The notes beneath the pieces are model-generated. The model made no database searches. It was given only the letters and a program-made list of their open reading frames with translations, and was not told where the DNA came from. 64,000 nt of DNA. Source: Methylorubrum populi. GTDB lineage: Bacteria; Pseudomonadota; Alphaproteobacteria; Rhizobiales; Beijerinckiaceae. The position numbers and the translations under genes are program-made. Position 1 is the first letter of the stretch. Each line of letters opens with the position of its first letter. The stretch spans positions 248,001 through 312,000 of the forward strand of contig DYYG01000013.1 of assembly GCA_020741775.1 (NCBI GenBank), read 5' to 3'. Below are positions 36,838 to 51,600 of this stretch, in pieces.

Positions 36838-38238
36838 TCAGACGTGGATTGCCCGCTTATCGACGGCGAGCGCCGCTTCCTTGATCGCCTCCGTCAGCGT
36901 CGGATGGGCGTGGCAGGTGCGGGCGATGTCCTCGGCGGAGGCCGCGAATTCCATCGCCACCGCCACCTCGGCGATGAGGTTGCCGGCATCGGCGCCGACG
37001 ATGTGCACGCCGAGCACGCGATCGCTCTCGGCATCGGCCAGGATCTTCACGAAGCCGTCGGTGGTGCCGTTGGCCTTGGCGCGGCCGTTCGCCGTGAAGG
37101 GGAACTTGCCGACATTGTAGGTGATGCCGTCCTTCTTCAGCTCTTCTTCGGTCTTGCCGACGGAGGCGACCTCCGGGAAGGTGTAGACCACGTTCGGGAT
37201 CACCCCGTAATTCACGTGGCCCGACTGGCCGGCCAGGGTCTCGGCCACCGCGACGCCCTCGTCCTCCGCCTTGTGGGCCAGCATCGGCCCGGCGATCACG
37301 TCGCCGATGGCGTAGATGCCGGTGACGTTGGTGGCGTAGTGCCCGTCCGTCTCGATACGGCCCTTGTCGTCGGTCGCCACGCCGACCGTCTCCAGCCCGA
37401 GCCCTTCCGTGTAGGGCACGCGGCCGATGGCGACGAGCACCACGTCGGCCTCCAGCGTCTCGGCCTCGCCGCCCTTGGCCGGCTCGACGGTGACGGTCGC
37501 GCCGGTCTCGGTCTTCGCGACGCCGGTCACCTTGGTCGACAGCTTGAAGACCATGCCCTGCTTGGCGAGGATGCGCTGGAACTGCTTGCCGACCTCGCCA
37601 TCCATCCCCGGCAACACCCGGTCGAGATACTCGATCACGGTCACCTCGGCGCCGAGACGGCGCCAGACCGAGCCGAGTTCGAGCCCGATCACACCGGCGC
37701 CGATGACGACGAGCTTCTTCGGCACGGCGCTCAGTTCGAGGGCGCCGGTGGAGGAGACCACCGTCTTCTCGTCGATCTCGACGCCAGGGAGCCGCGTCAC
37801 GTCGGAGCCGGTGGCGATGACGATGTTCTTGGTCTCCAGCATCTGGTTGCCGCCGTCATCCGAGATCACCTCGACGCGGCCCGCCCCGGCGATGCGGCCG
37901 CGCCCGTGATAGGCATCGACCTTGTTCTTCTTGAGCAGGAACTCGACGCCCTTGGTGTTGCCGTCGACGCCGCCCTGCTTGAACGCCTGCATCTTCGTCA
38001 GATCGAGTTTCGGCGTGCCGACATCGATGCCCAGATCCGCGAAATGCTTGTTGGCTTCCTCGAAGGCCTCGGAGGCGTGCAGCAGCGCCTTCGAGGGGAT
38101 GCAGCCGACATTGAGGCAGGTGCCGCCATGGGTCGCCCGCTTCTCGACCACGGCGGTCTTGAGCCCGAGCTGAGCCGCCCGGATGGCGCAGACATAGCCG
38201 CCGGGGCCGGTGCCGATGACGACGAGATCGTAGGACAT
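36838..38238 (-). CDS. lpdA: Dihydrolipoyl dehydrogenase (E3)
   Basis: 466 aa starting [23 protein letters not shown] (FAD site). The redox disulfide is [13 protein letters not shown] (Cys41, Cys46). The NAD site is [21 protein letters not shown], and the second FAD motif is [33 protein letters not shown] near the C-terminus holds the catalytic His/Glu. It re-oxidises dihydrolipoamide for the 2-oxoglutarate dehydrogenase complex and possibly for pyruvate dehydrogenase and glycine cleavage. It is the last gene of mdh-sucCD-sucAB-lpd, 104 bp after sucB, and is followed by a palindromic terminator. Confidence 0.95.
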   Translation of the reverse strand: MSYDLVVIGTGPGGYVCAIRAAQLGLKTAVVEKRATHGGTCLNVGCIPSKALLHASEAFEEANKHFADLGIDVGTPKLDLTKMQAFKQGGVDGNTKGVEFLLKKNKVDAYHGRGRIAGAGRVEVISDDGGNQMLETKNIVIATGSDVTRLPGVEIDEKTVVSSTGALELSAVPKKLVVIGAGVIGLELGSVWRRLGAEVTVIEYLDRVLPGMDGEVGKQFQRILAKQGMVFKLSTKVTGVAKTETGATVTVEPAKGGEAETLEADVVLVAIGRVPYTEGLGLETVGVATDDKGRIETDGHYATNVTGIYAIGDVIAGPMLAHKAEDEGVAVAETLAGQSGHVNYGVIPNVVYTFPEVASVGKTEEELKKDGITYNVGKFPFTANGRAKANGTTDGFVKILADAESDRVLGVHIVGADAGNLIAEVAVAMEFAASAEDIARTCHAHPTLTEAIKEAALAVDKRAIHV

Positions 38239-38342
38239 GCGTTCAGAGCTCGCGGATCGTGGCAGGCCGCGCCGGGCCCGCAGGAAGTCCGGCACGCGGG
38301 GTCAGATCCCCGCGCGCCGCGATGGGACGGGGAGAGACCGGA

Positions 38343-39662
38343 TCAAAGATCCAGCACGAGGCGCGCCGGATCCTCCAGCGCCTCCTTGACGCGAACGAGG
38401 AAGGTCACGGCCTCCTTCCCGTCGACGATGCGGTGATCGTAGGAGAGCGCGAGATACATCATCGGCCGCGCCTCGATCTTGCCGCCCCGCACGACCGGGC
38501 GCTCCTCGATCCGGTGCATGCCGAGGATGCCGGATTGCGGCGCGTTGAGGATCGGCGTCGACATCAGCGAGCCGTAGATGCCGCCATTGGTGATGGTGAA
38601 GGTGCCGCCCTGCATCTCCTCGATGGAGAGCTTGCCCTCACGCGCCTTCTTGCCGAAGCCGGCGATCTTCTTCTCGATGCCGGCGATCGACAGGTCGTCG
38701 GCATCCTTCACCACCGGCACGACGAGGCCCTTATCGGTGCCGACGGCGATGCCGATGTGGTAGTAGTTCTTGTAGACGAGATCCTGCCCGTCGATCTCGG
38801 CATTGACCGCCGGCACGTCCTTGAGGGCACCGATCACCGCCTTGGTGAAGAAGCCCATGAAGCCGAGCTTGGTGCCGTGCTTCTTCTCGAAGATGTCCTT
38901 GTATTGCGAGCGGAGCGCCATCACCGCCGACATGTCCACGTCGTTGAACGTGGTCAGCATCGCCGCATTGTCCTGGGCGCTCTTGAGGCGCTTGGCGATG
39001 GTCTGACGGAGCTTCGTCATCCGCACCCGCTCTTCGCGGGCGGCGTCGTCCGGCGCGGAGGGGGCGCGCGGCGGGGCCTTGGCCTCCTGCTTCTCAGGCG
39101 CCTTCTCGCCGCCCTTGGCGATGGCGGCGAGCATGTCGCCCTTGGTCACGCGGCCATCCTTGCCGCTGCCGTTGAGGCCCGACGGGTCGACGCCGGATTC
39201 GCGGGCGAGCTTGGCCACCGCCGGGCCGCTCTCGTCGGCGGCGCGACCGCCGGCCGGCGGGGCGTCGCCGTGGCTGCCGTAGGACGCCGAGGATTCCTGG
39301 GCCGGTGGCTCCGACTTGGAGGGCGAGTTGGCGGGCTTGGTCTCGCCCTTCTCCTCGCGGCTCTGCGCCTTGGTCTCGGCCGGCTTCGCTTCCGCCTTGG
39401 CCGCCGCCTTTCCGTCTCCTTTGTCGCCCTCGACGATCGAGCCCAGCACCGCGCCGGGTTCCACCGTCTCGCCGTCCTTCACGAGGATCTCGCCGAGCTG
39501 GCCCGCCGCCGGAGCGTTGACCTCGAGCGTCACCTTGTCGGTTTCGAGTTCCACCAGGGGCTCGTCGGCGGCGACGGTGTCGCCGGGCTGCTTGAACCAG
39601 CGGCCGATCGTGGCTTCGCTGACGGATTCGCCCAGCGTCGGGACGAGGATATCGGTCGCCAT
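38343..39662 (-). CDS. sucB: 2-oxoglutarate dehydrogenase E2, dihydrolipoyl succinyltransferase
   Basis: 439 aa from the ATG at 39662. The lipoyl domain (1-80) has its lipoyl-lysine at 43 ([11 protein letters not shown]). A Lys/Ala/Glu/Pro-rich linker leads to the E3-binding domain (about 165-205, [32 protein letters not shown]). The catalytic domain ends with SYDHRIVDG, where His410 is the active-site residue. It transfers the succinyl group to CoA in the TCA cycle core complex. It sits between sucA and lpdA on the same strand. Confidence 0.95.
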   Translation of the reverse strand: MATDILVPTLGESVSEATIGRWFKQPGDTVAADEPLVELETDKVTLEVNAPAAGQLGEILVKDGETVEPGAVLGSIVEGDKGDGKAAAKAEAKPAETKAQSREEKGETKPANSPSKSEPPAQESSASYGSHGDAPPAGGRAADESGPAVAKLARESGVDPSGLNGSGKDGRVTKGDMLAAIAKGGEKAPEKQEAKAPPRAPSAPDDAAREERVRMTKLRQTIAKRLKSAQDNAAMLTTFNDVDMSAVMALRSQYKDIFEKKHGTKLGFMGFFTKAVIGALKDVPAVNAEIDGQDLVYKNYYHIGIAVGTDKGLVVPVVKDADDLSIAGIEKKIAGFGKKAREGKLSIEEMQGGTFTITNGGIYGSLMSTPILNAPQSGILGMHRIEERPVVRGGKIEARPMMYLALSYDHRIVDGKEAVTFLVRVKEALEDPARLVLDL

Positions 39663-39742
39663 GGTCTTGTCTTCACCGAGGTTGCGGGGCGCGTGCGGGC
39701 GCGGCACCCGGTTGGTGGATCATTGCGAGAGGGCGGGCGGGA

Positions 39743-42733
<2,991 letters not shown>

Positions 42734-42812
42734 CGCTGCCTGTCCTACCGCTCGGGCGGTGCTGTCCTCAGCCTGCCGCCACGTCGAGTCCGATCCGGCG
42801 CGCCCCATGGGA

Positions 42813-42832
42813 GCAGGGCGCTAACGCCCTGC
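42813..42832 (-). promoter_or_regulatory. Hairpin between sucD and sucA
   Basis: GCAGGGCG-CTAA-CGCCCTGC, perfect 8-bp arms with a 4-base loop, in the 215-bp gap after sucD. It lacks a U-tract. It could be a partial terminator lowering sucAB-lpd expression relative to mdh-sucCD, or mark the end of a first transcript. Confidence 0.45.
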
Positions 42833-42948
42833 TTCGCGCCTCCGGACACAGCCGGGACGCGGAGGCGCCCCGGCTGTTGCTTGCATATGGGTCGCCCGAG
42901 CTTGCGTGCAGTGCAACACAGCCGCGCGGAACCCTGTTACAGACTGGC

Positions 42949-43833
42949 TCAACCCTTCAGCACCTCGACCAGCGTGCGGCCGAGACGGGCCGGCGACGGC
43001 GAGACGCGGATGCCGGCGGCTTCCATCGCCGCGATCTTGTCCTCGGCGCCACCCTTGCCACCGGAGATGATCGCGCCGGCATGGCCCATGCGGCGGCCCG
43101 GAGGCGCCGTGCGGCCGGCGATGAAGCCGACCATCGGCTTCTTGCGGCCGCGCTTGGCCTCGTCGGCCAGGAACTGCGCCGCCTCTTCCTCGGCCGAGCC
43201 GCCGATCTCGCCGATCATCACGATCGACTGGGTCTTCTCGTCGGCCAGGAACAGTTCGAGCATGGAGATGAACTCGGTGCCCTTCACCGGATCGCCGCCG
43301 ATGCCGACCGCCGTGGTCTGACCCAGGCCCTCCACCGTGGTCTGGAACACCGCCTCGTAGGTCAGCGTGCCGGAGCGCGAGACGATGCCGACCGAGCCCG
43401 GCTTGAAGATGTTGGCCGGCATGATGCCGATCTTGGACTCGCCCGCCGTGACGACGCCGGGGCAGTTCGGCCCGATCAGGCGCGACTTCGAGCCTTCCAG
43501 CGCACGCTTGACCCGCACCATGTCGAGCACCGGGATGCCCTCCGTGATGCAGACGATCAGCGGGATCTCCGCCTGGATCGCCTCGCAGATCGCGTCCGCC
43601 GCGCCGGGCGGCGGCACGTAGACGACGGAGGCGTCGGCGCCGGTCGCCTCGCGGGCCTCGGCCACGGTGTCGAACACCGGCAGGCCGAGATGGGTCGAGC
43701 CGCCCTTACCGGGCGAGGTGCCGCCGACCATCTTGGTGCCGTAGGCGATGGCCTGCTCGGAATGGAAGGTGCCGTTCTTGCCGGTGAAGCCCTGGCAGAT
43801 GACTTTTGTGGATGCGTCGATCAGGATGGACAT
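42949..43833 (-). CDS. sucD: Succinyl-CoA synthetase alpha subunit
   Basis: 294 aa. The start [38 protein letters not shown] is the CoA-binding region. [10 protein letters not shown] is conserved, and the phospho-histidine lies in [10 protein letters not shown]. With SucC it interconverts succinyl-CoA and succinate with nucleotide phosphorylation. It starts 8 bp after sucC. Malate thiokinase (MtkB) of serine-cycle bacteria is related, but the presence of sucA, sucB and mdh favours the TCA enzyme. Confidence 0.94.
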   Translation of the reverse strand: MSILIDASTKVICQGFTGKNGTFHSEQAIAYGTKMVGGTSPGKGGSTHLGLPVFDTVAEAREATGADASVVYVPPPGAADAICEAIQAEIPLIVCITEGIPVLDMVRVKRALEGSKSRLIGPNCPGVVTAGESKIGIMPANIFKPGSVGIVSRSGTLTYEAVFQTTVEGLGQTTAVGIGGDPVKGTEFISMLELFLADEKTQSIVMIGEIGGSAEEEAAQFLADEAKRGRKKPMVGFIAGRTAPPGRRMGHAGAIISGGKGGAEDKIAAMEAAGIRVSPSPARLGRTLVEVLKG

Positions 43834-43841
43834 CGGTCAGC

Positions 43842-45038
43842 TCAGCCCTTCTTCACCGCGGCGACGATCTTCTGCGCGGCGTCGTCGAGGTCGTCCGCGG
43901 GGATCACGTTGAGGCCGGAGGTGCGGATGATCTCCTTGCCCTCCTCGACATTGGTGCCTTCGAGACGCACCACCAGCGGCACTTCGAGGCCGACCGCCTT
44001 CACCGCCGCGATCACGCCGCGAGCGATGACGTCGCACTTCATGATCCCGCCGAAGATGTTGACGAGGATGCCCTTCACCTGCGGGTCGGCGGTGATGATC
44101 TTGAAGGCCGCCGTGACCTTTTCCTCGGAGGCGCCGCCGCCGACATCGAGGAAGTTCGCCGGCTCCTCGCCGTAGAGCTTGATGATGTCGAGGGTGGCCA
44201 TGGCGAGCCCCGCGCCGTTGACCATGCAGCCGATGGTGCCGTCGAGCGCGATATAGGCGAGGTCGTATTTCGAGGCCTCGATCTCCTTGGCGTCCTCCTC
44301 GGTCTCGTCGCGGAGCGCCACGATGTCGGGGTGGCGGTAGAGGGCGTTGGAATCGAAGGAAATCTTGGCGTCCAGGCACTTGAGATGACCGTCGCCGGTG
44401 AGCACCAGCGGGTTGATCTCCAGCATGCTCATGTCCTTGGCTGTGAAGGCCGCGTAGAGCTTTTCCGTCAGCGCGCCGGCTTCCTTGGCCTGGGGGCCGG
44501 TGAGGCCCAGCGCCTTGGCGACCGCGCGGCCGTGATGGGGCATGATGCCGGTGGCCGGATCGACCGAGAAGGTGACGATCTTCTCAGGGGTGTCGTGGGC
44601 GACCTGCTCGATATCCATGCCGCCCTCGGTCGAGACCACGAAGGCAACCCGTCCGGTCTCGCGGTCGACCAGCATCGACAGGTAGAATTCGGAGGCGATG
44701 GCGGCGCCTTCCTCGATATAGAGGCGGTTGACCTGCTTGCCGGCCTCGCCGGTCTGCACCGTCACCAGCGTGGCGCCGAGCATCTCCTGGGCGAACTGCA
44801 CCACCTCGTCCTTGGACTTGGTGACGCGCACACCGCCCTTGGCGCCCCCGGGCGCGCCCTTGAAGGTGCCCTTGCCGCGCCCGCCCGCATGGATCTGCGA
44901 CTTCACCACCCAGACCGGGCCGCCGAGTTCGTCGGCCGCCGCCGCCGCCTCGTCCGGCTTGAAGATCGCGACGCCGCGGGACACCGGCAGGCCGAACTCG
45001 CGCAAAACCGCCTTGGCTTGATATTCGTGGATGTTCAT
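43842..45038 (-). CDS. sucC: Succinyl-CoA synthetase beta subunit
   Basis: 398 aa, with GAGG 5 nt before the ATG. The ATP-grasp domain begins [22 protein letters not shown], with [29 protein letters not shown] as nucleotide site. [32 protein letters not shown] and [25 protein letters not shown] are typical. It binds nucleotide and succinate and pairs with SucD directly downstream. The gap from mdh is 76 bp. Confidence 0.94.
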   Translation of the reverse strand: MNIHEYQAKAVLREFGLPVSRGVAIFKPDEAAAAADELGGPVWVVKSQIHAGGRGKGTFKGAPGGAKGGVRVTKSKDEVVQFAQEMLGATLVTVQTGEAGKQVNRLYIEEGAAIASEFYLSMLVDRETGRVAFVVSTEGGMDIEQVAHDTPEKIVTFSVDPATGIMPHHGRAVAKALGLTGPQAKEAGALTEKLYAAFTAKDMSMLEINPLVLTGDGHLKCLDAKISFDSNALYRHPDIVALRDETEEDAKEIEASKYDLAYIALDGTIGCMVNGAGLAMATLDIIKLYGEEPANFLDVGGGASEEKVTAAFKIITADPQVKGILVNIFGGIMKCDVIARGVIAAVKAVGLEVPLVVRLEGTNVEEGKEIIRTSGLNVIPADDLDDAAQKIVAAVKKG

Positions 45039-45114
45039 CGAGACCTCGTCGGACGGGCAAGGAAGAGGGGCCGCGCGGGCAGCCCTGGCCGCCCGCGATC
45101 AGCCTGCGGTAGCG

Positions 45115-46426
<1,312 letters not shown>

Positions 46427-47158
46427 TCAGAAAGTCCCCGTCCTCAGGGAGCGCTGGATCGACTGAATCACCGCGTTCAGCCGGGCATCGAGCAGGTCGC
46501 GGGGCACGTCCGCATCGTGCTGGATCGCGACCGGATGGGTGAAGCGGTAGCTCGCGTCGAAGATGACGGCGATGGCCCGTTCACGGTCGCGGGCGGCGAA
46601 GACCCCGGTGCCGATGCCCTCTTCCACCACCCGCTCGACGAGGCTGCGCAGGCGGACCCGGTGGCGCCGGGCGATCGGGCGCGAGGCCACCGTGGCGTCG
46701 AGATGCACGGCGAACAGGTTCGGCTCTCGGATGAGCATCTCGCTCTGGGCGGTGGCCAGCGCGCTGATGAAGCGCTCGATCTTGTCGTCGGCGGGATCGG
46801 GCGCGTCGGCGATGCCGGCCAATTCGGTTTCCAGATCGCGCAGCCAGCGCCCGGCCACCGCATCGAGCAGGGCGTCCTTGGAGGGAAAGTAGCGGTAGAC
46901 GTTGGCATGGGTCATGCCGGCTTCCGCTGCGACCGCCACCACCGTCACCCGCTTGGGGCCGAGGCGGGTCAGGTGCTCCGAGGCGATGGCGAGAAGGCGC
47001 GCATCCGTCGAAACGGGGGTCGGCCGCGCCCGGGCCGCCGGCCCGCTCAGCCGTGGCGGACGCGTGCCCGGGGGGCGCGAATCGGAACCTGGATCGTTGG
47101 CCTCCCTCTCGCTCTCGGTCAGGGTGATGGGCAGGGAGACGGATCCGAACGGCAGCAT
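46427..47158 (-). CDS. TetR-family transcriptional regulator
   Basis: 243 aa. The ATG at 47158 is chosen because AGGA lies about 5 nt upstream; the ATG at 47182 has no such site. After a poorly ordered N-terminus of about 45 residues, the HTH is DARLLAIASEHLTRLGPKRVTVVAVAAEAGMTHANVYRYFPSKDALLDAVA. A helical ligand domain follows. The effector is unknown. It is divergent from aroKB across 260 bp and could control itself, aroKB or the mdh region, but nothing in the sequence decides this. Confidence 0.85.
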   Translation of the reverse strand: MLPFGSVSLPITLTESEREANDPGSDSRPPGTRPPRLSGPAARARPTPVSTDARLLAIASEHLTRLGPKRVTVVAVAAEAGMTHANVYRYFPSKDALLDAVAGRWLRDLETELAGIADAPDPADDKIERFISALATAQSEMLIREPNLFAVHLDATVASRPIARRHRVRLRSLVERVVEEGIGTGVFAARDRERAIAVIFDASYRFTHPVAIQHDADVPRDLLDARLNAVIQSIQRSLRTGTF

Positions 47159-47418
47159 GGTTTTCCTGGCACGAAACGACATGCGTGGGGGCACTCGGCC
47201 GGGCGAGCCCGGTCGAGAGCGGTGCCGTCCCACGCGCTCGCGTACGAGCCTCCCTGTCCGCGCCGCGCTTGGCAACCCCCACTGCCTCGTATTTGCCCGG
47301 CATCCTGCCCGGAATACACGCAGAACGGGTTGAAGGGGCCGGATTAGGGCTTTCGACTTCCGTCCGGGGGCTGTACCCGGCGCTTCGCCGCTTTCGTAAA
47401 ACCGTCTATGACCGCCCG

Positions 47419-49158
47419 ATGACCGTTCCCGAGCCGCCGGCGCCATCGCCCGGCGAACCGATCGAAGCACGTCTGCGCCGTGGCCTGGGGGCCCGGTCGA
47501 TCGTGCTCGTCGGTCTGATGGGGGCGGGCAAGAGCACGGTCGGGCGCCGCCTCGCCAGCCGCCTCGGGCTGATGTTCAAGGATGCCGACATCGAGATCGA
47601 GGCGGCCGCCAAGCTGACCATCGCCGACATCTTCACGATCTACGGCGAGGCGAGCTTCCGCGAGGGCGAGGAGCGGGTGATCGCCCGGCTCCTGCGCGAG
47701 GGCCCGATGGTGCTGGCCACCGGCGGCGGCGCCTTCATGCGCCAGGCGACGCGGGACCGCATCGCGGAAGGCGGCATTTCGGTCTGGCTCAAGGCCGACC
47801 TCGACGTGCTGATGCGCCGCGTGCGCAAGCGCAACACCCGCCCCCTTCTCCAGACCGAGGATCCGGAGGCGACCATGCGCGCTCTGATGGAGCTGCGCCA
47901 TCCGGTCTATGCCGGCGCCGACGTTACCGTCCTCTCCCGCGACGTCTCCCACGACCGCGTGGTGGAGGAGGTGATGGACGCCCTCGACATCCACATGAAT
48001 CCGTCCCGTGCGGATCTGCCTCGACCTTCGAAATCATCCATGATGCCTCAACCCCTGCGCGTGAACGTTCCCCTCTCCGGCGGCCGCGACTACGACATCC
48101 GGATCGGCCGAGGCCTCATCGATGCGGTAGGGGAGGAGGCGCGGGATCTCGGCGCGAAGGCGGCGGGCATCGTCACCGACGAGACCGTGGCCGGCCTCTA
48201 CGGCGAGCGGGTGCGGCAGAGCCTGGAGGCGGCCGGCCTGCGCTGCGGCCTGATCGCCGTGCCGCCCGGTGAATCCTCGAAGAGCTATGCCGAATTCGCC
48301 CGGGTCAGCGACGGGCTGCTGGCCCAGAGGATCGAGCGGAACGACCTCGTCGTCGCCCTCGGCGGCGGTGTCGTTGGCGACCTCGCCGGCTTTGCCGCGG
48401 CCTCGCTGCGGCGCGGCGTCCGCTTCGTCCAGGTGCCGACGACGTTGCTCGCGCAGGTTGATTCCTCGGTCGGCGGCAAGACCGGGATCAACTCGCCGCT
48501 CGGCAAGAACCTGATCGGTGCCTTCCACCAGCCGCGCCTCGTCCTCGCCGACACCGCCACCCTCGACACGCTCTCCGAGCGCGAGATGCGGGCCGGCTAT
48601 GCGGAGGTGGCGAAATACGGCCTGATCGGCGATGCCGACTTCTTCGAATGGTGCGAGGCGAACTGGGCCGGCATCTTCTCCGGCGGACCGGAGCGGGACG
48701 AGGCCGTGGCCGCCTGCTGCCGGGCCAAGGCCGGGGTCGTCACCCGCGACGAGCGCGAGGACGGCGAACGGGCCCTGCTCAATCTCGGCCACACCTTCGG
48801 CCACGCCCTGGAGCGCCTGACCGGTTACGATGCCGCCCGCCTCGTCCATGGCGAGGGCGTCGCCATCGGACTGGCCCTGGCCTTCCGCTTCTCGGCTCGG
48901 CTGGGCCTGTGCCCCGGCCAGGATGCGGGGCGCGTGGCCAACCACCTCGCGCTCGCCGGCCTGCCGACCCGGCTCAGCCAGGTGCCGGGCGGCTGCGGCG
49001 ATCCGGACGCGCTCCTCGACGCCATGGCCCAGGACAAGAAGGTGCGCGACGGCCAGCTCACCTTCATCCTCGCCCACGGCATCGGCCAGAGCTTCATCGC
49101 CCCGGGGATCGACGCCGCGGAGGTGCGGTCCTTCCTGGAGGAGGAACTGCGGGGATAG
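47419..49158 (+). CDS. aroKB: Bifunctional shikimate kinase / 3-dehydroquinate synthase (AroK-AroB fusion)
   Basis: 579 aa in one uninterrupted frame. Residues about 25-195 are shikimate kinase: P-loop GLMGAGKST (32-40), DADIEIEAAA, FREGEERVI and ATGGGAFM. A short linker (HMNPSRADLPRPSKSSMMPQ) joins it to 3-dehydroquinate synthase (about 210-579): VVALGGGVVGDLAGFAAAS for NAD, TTLLAQVDSSVGGKTGIN, and the zinc ligand blocks AEVAKYG, LNLGHTFGHALE and LVHGEGVAIGLALAF. In most bacteria these are two adjacent genes. The internal Met208/209 has no ribosome binding site, so a true fusion is likely. It supplies two steps of the chorismate pathway. Confidence 0.93.
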   Translation: MTVPEPPAPSPGEPIEARLRRGLGARSIVLVGLMGAGKSTVGRRLASRLGLMFKDADIEIEAAAKLTIADIFTIYGEASFREGEERVIARLLREGPMVLATGGGAFMRQATRDRIAEGGISVWLKADLDVLMRRVRKRNTRPLLQTEDPEATMRALMELRHPVYAGADVTVLSRDVSHDRVVEEVMDALDIHMNPSRADLPRPSKSSMMPQPLRVNVPLSGGRDYDIRIGRGLIDAVGEEARDLGAKAAGIVTDETVAGLYGERVRQSLEAAGLRCGLIAVPPGESSKSYAEFARVSDGLLAQRIERNDLVVALGGGVVGDLAGFAAASLRRGVRFVQVPTTLLAQVDSSVGGKTGINSPLGKNLIGAFHQPRLVLADTATLDTLSEREMRAGYAEVAKYGLIGDADFFEWCEANWAGIFSGGPERDEAVAACCRAKAGVVTRDEREDGERALLNLGHTFGHALERLTGYDAARLVHGEGVAIGLALAFRFSARLGLCPGQDAGRVANHLALAGLPTRLSQVPGGCGDPDALLDAMAQDKKVRDGQLTFILAHGIGQSFIAPGIDAAEVRSFLEEELRG

Positions 49159-49165
49159 CGCGGCG

Positions 49166-51328
49166 TCAGAACCGCCCCGCCAGCGTCAGCCGCACGGCCA
49201 GCGGCTCGACGGGGTGGAAATGGATATCCGAGAACCCGCCCGCAGGTTCGTTCGCCAGCCGCGACTCGTAGAAGTAGTCGATCTGGCTCGCTTTGACGTT
49301 GAACAGGTTGATACCCTCCAGCTGCAGGCTCACGCCGTTGCCGAACGTGTAGCCGACGCGGCCATTCACCAGCGTGGTGACCTTCGAGCGCACCGAATTG
49401 TCCTCGATCAAAGGGCGCGGCCCGAAATAGCGCAGCCGCAGCGAGCCGAACCAGCCGAGCGGCTCACCGAAGGTGAGGCCGGCCGCCGCGATGGCGGTGG
49501 GAGCGGCCGGAATGCGGCTGCCGGCCGGGTCGCGGTCGGCGAAGCGGGCATTCGTGATCGTCAGATCCCCGTCGAGGGTGAGCCAGGGCGTCACCGCGTA
49601 GCGGTTCGTCCACTCGACGCCGAAGCGGCGGCTCGGGCGGCTCGGCTCGGTGGTGCCGGCATCGCCGACGAAGAGGTTCTCCGAGTCGAAATCGAGCTGG
49701 AACAGACTGACCGTCGTCTCCAGGCCGGCAATGCTGCGATTGCGGATGCCGACCTCCGAGCCGGTCGAGCGCACCAGCAGCGGCACCCTGTCGAGGGGGA
49801 ACAGCGGGTTGCCGGGATCGACGGTGATGGTCGCGCCGCGGGCGTCGTTCGAGTGGAAGCCCTGGCCGTAATTCACGAAGACTTCGGTGTCGTGCCAGGG
49901 GCCGAGCACCAGCCCGAGCTTCGGACTGACGATCCCGTCGCGGACATGGCCCGAATTGAGCGGATTGTCCGAGACGACCCGCGCGTCGTAGCCGTCGGCC
50001 CTCACCCCGACGCTGGTGCGCAGCCAATCGGTCCAGCGCACCCGGTTCTCGACGTACAGGGCGGCACTCGCCTCCTGCACCCGGTCGTCGCGCACCACCC
50101 CGATCGTGCGACGCTGGCTGGTGTTGAACAGCCCGACCCGGATGTCGTCGTTGCGGGCCTGGAATCCGATCTCGTTCTCCATGTCCAAGCCGAGCAGTTC
50201 GCCCTTGAACACGCGGGCGATTTCGCCGCCGCTCACCGTGCGGGCATCGCGCTGGCGGAACTGGTCGCCGTCGACCGGATCGTTGAGGAAGTAGGTGAAG
50301 TCGTTCCAGAGATTCATCCCGTACCGGATGACGTAGGCGTTGGCCCGGGTGAGGCCGCCCGCATCGCTGGCGCTCCAGCGGCCCGAGAGCGACAGGCGCG
50401 TGGTGTCACCGCCATCGGTCGGGTTGAGGCTGCCGAAGCGACCGGTGAGTCCCTCCGCGACCGCGCGCTGCGGGATCTGGTTGGTCGCGGTCCAGCGGTT
50501 GGCGTAGGCCATGCCGGTGACGGAGAAGCCGTCGAGCATTGTGCCCTGGCTGTAGCGGACGACGCCATTGAGCTTGCGGATGTCGTCGGGCACCGCCCAG
50601 GGCCCGTCATAGACCTGTGCCTCGCCCGCCACGAGCAGGTGGCCCTGTCCGAGGGGCAGCGTGGCGATGGAGAGGGCGCGCCGGTAGCCGAACGAGCCGA
50701 GCGAGACCAGGGCGAGGTTTGTCTCCGTGGTATCGAGATAGTCGATCCGCACCGAGCCGGCGGAGGCGAAGTCACCGTCGCGGGCGAAGTACGGGCCTTT
50801 GTGGAATTCCACCGCCCCGACCAGTTCGGGGATCAGGAAGTTGATGTCGGCATAGCCCTGGCCGTGGGCGTGGGTGCGCATGTTGACCGGCATCCCATCG
50901 ACGAACAGCGCGATGTCGGTGCCGTGGTCGAGATTGAACCCGCGCAGGAAGAACTGATTGGCCTTCCCCTCCCCCGAATGCTGGGTGACGATGAGGCCGG
51001 GCACCGCCTCCAGCACCTCGCCCGGCCGCGTCACCGGCCGGTTGTTGAGCGCCGCGCCCGAGACGATTCCGGCGCTCGCGGCATCGACGGTCGGCAGCGA
51101 TCCGCCGATGCCGGTGACGCCGCCGACGAAGCCGGCGCTCGCCGCCGGGCCGCCGGCCAGGGGCTGACCGGCAGTGCGGGCGGCCGCGACCTCGATCTCG
51201 TCGAGGCGGGTTTCACCGGGCGGCGGATTCGGCGGGGTTTGGGCGAAGGCGGGCGGCGCGAAGAGGACGCCGGCGAGCAGCAGGCGGGTCGGAACAGGAC
51301 GGAACACGAAATACGGGCCTCGCGACAC
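49166..51328 (-). CDS. TonB-dependent outer-membrane receptor, predicted cobalamin/corrinoid transporter
   Basis: 720 aa from a GTG at 51328; a second GTG at 51307 is possible, and neither has a strong ribosome binding site. A signal peptide ends PPAFAQ. The plug domain has VLEAVPGLIVTQHSGEGKANQFFLRGFNLDHGTDIALFVDGMPVN, and the barrel ends in VRLTLAGRF with a terminal Phe. The ligand call rests on the cobalamin riboswitch in its leader; the sequence itself is not close to E. coli BtuB. It would bring vitamin B12 or a related corrinoid through the outer membrane. No btuFCD genes are nearby. It ends 7 bp from aroKB, convergently. Confidence 0.88.
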   Translation of the reverse strand: MSRGPYFVFRPVPTRLLLAGVLFAPPAFAQTPPNPPPGETRLDEIEVAAARTAGQPLAGGPAASAGFVGGVTGIGGSLPTVDAASAGIVSGAALNNRPVTRPGEVLEAVPGLIVTQHSGEGKANQFFLRGFNLDHGTDIALFVDGMPVNMRTHAHGQGYADINFLIPELVGAVEFHKGPYFARDGDFASAGSVRIDYLDTTETNLALVSLGSFGYRRALSIATLPLGQGHLLVAGEAQVYDGPWAVPDDIRKLNGVVRYSQGTMLDGFSVTGMAYANRWTATNQIPQRAVAEGLTGRFGSLNPTDGGDTTRLSLSGRWSASDAGGLTRANAYVIRYGMNLWNDFTYFLNDPVDGDQFRQRDARTVSGGEIARVFKGELLGLDMENEIGFQARNDDIRVGLFNTSQRRTIGVVRDDRVQEASAALYVENRVRWTDWLRTSVGVRADGYDARVVSDNPLNSGHVRDGIVSPKLGLVLGPWHDTEVFVNYGQGFHSNDARGATITVDPGNPLFPLDRVPLLVRSTGSEVGIRNRSIAGLETTVSLFQLDFDSENLFVGDAGTTEPSRPSRRFGVEWTNRYAVTPWLTLDGDLTITNARFADRDPAGSRIPAAPTAIAAAGLTFGEPLGWFGSLRLRYFGPRPLIEDNSVRSKVTTLVNGRVGYTFGNGVSLQLEGINLFNVKASQIDYFYESRLANEPAGGFSDIHFHPVEPLAVRLTLAGRF

Positions 51329-51430
51329 GGTGGCACGTCACCGCGACAGGCCGCCCGCTCGCAAGACACGCGCTCGGTTCGGACATCCGCCGGTGCACCC
51401 CGCCCGACGCGTTTCGCGTGTGACCACGGC

Positions 51431-51600
51431 TGACGGCAGGTCTCCTGGCTCGCGGGTCGTCGCCTTCTCACCGTCTTCCCGGGCGAGGCGGCCCAGTGAC
51501 GTCGGTGGCGAAAAGGCTCGCCGCTCACAGTTGCGGGGGCAGCCGCGGCATCGGACGATGCGTCCTCACCGCGTTCCCTTTTGATCCCTTGCGGGAACCG
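51431..51600 (-). promoter_or_regulatory. Cobalamin (AdoCbl) riboswitch
   Basis: On the minus strand the conserved elements appear in order: AAAAGGGAA with GGTG after it, the B12-box region GCTGCCCCCGCAACTGTGAG, GTCACTG, GGGAAGACGGTGAGAAGG, and the closing CGAGCCAGGAGACCTGCC. It lies about 100 nt before the TonB receptor start and should switch that gene off when cobalamin is abundant. This identifies the receptor as part of B12 economy, which matters because metH here is B12-dependent. Confidence 0.95.

Noticed and set aside
48040..49158. aroB as a separate gene starting at the internal ATG pair
   Set aside because: There is no stop between the kinase and synthase parts and no ribosome binding site before 48040.
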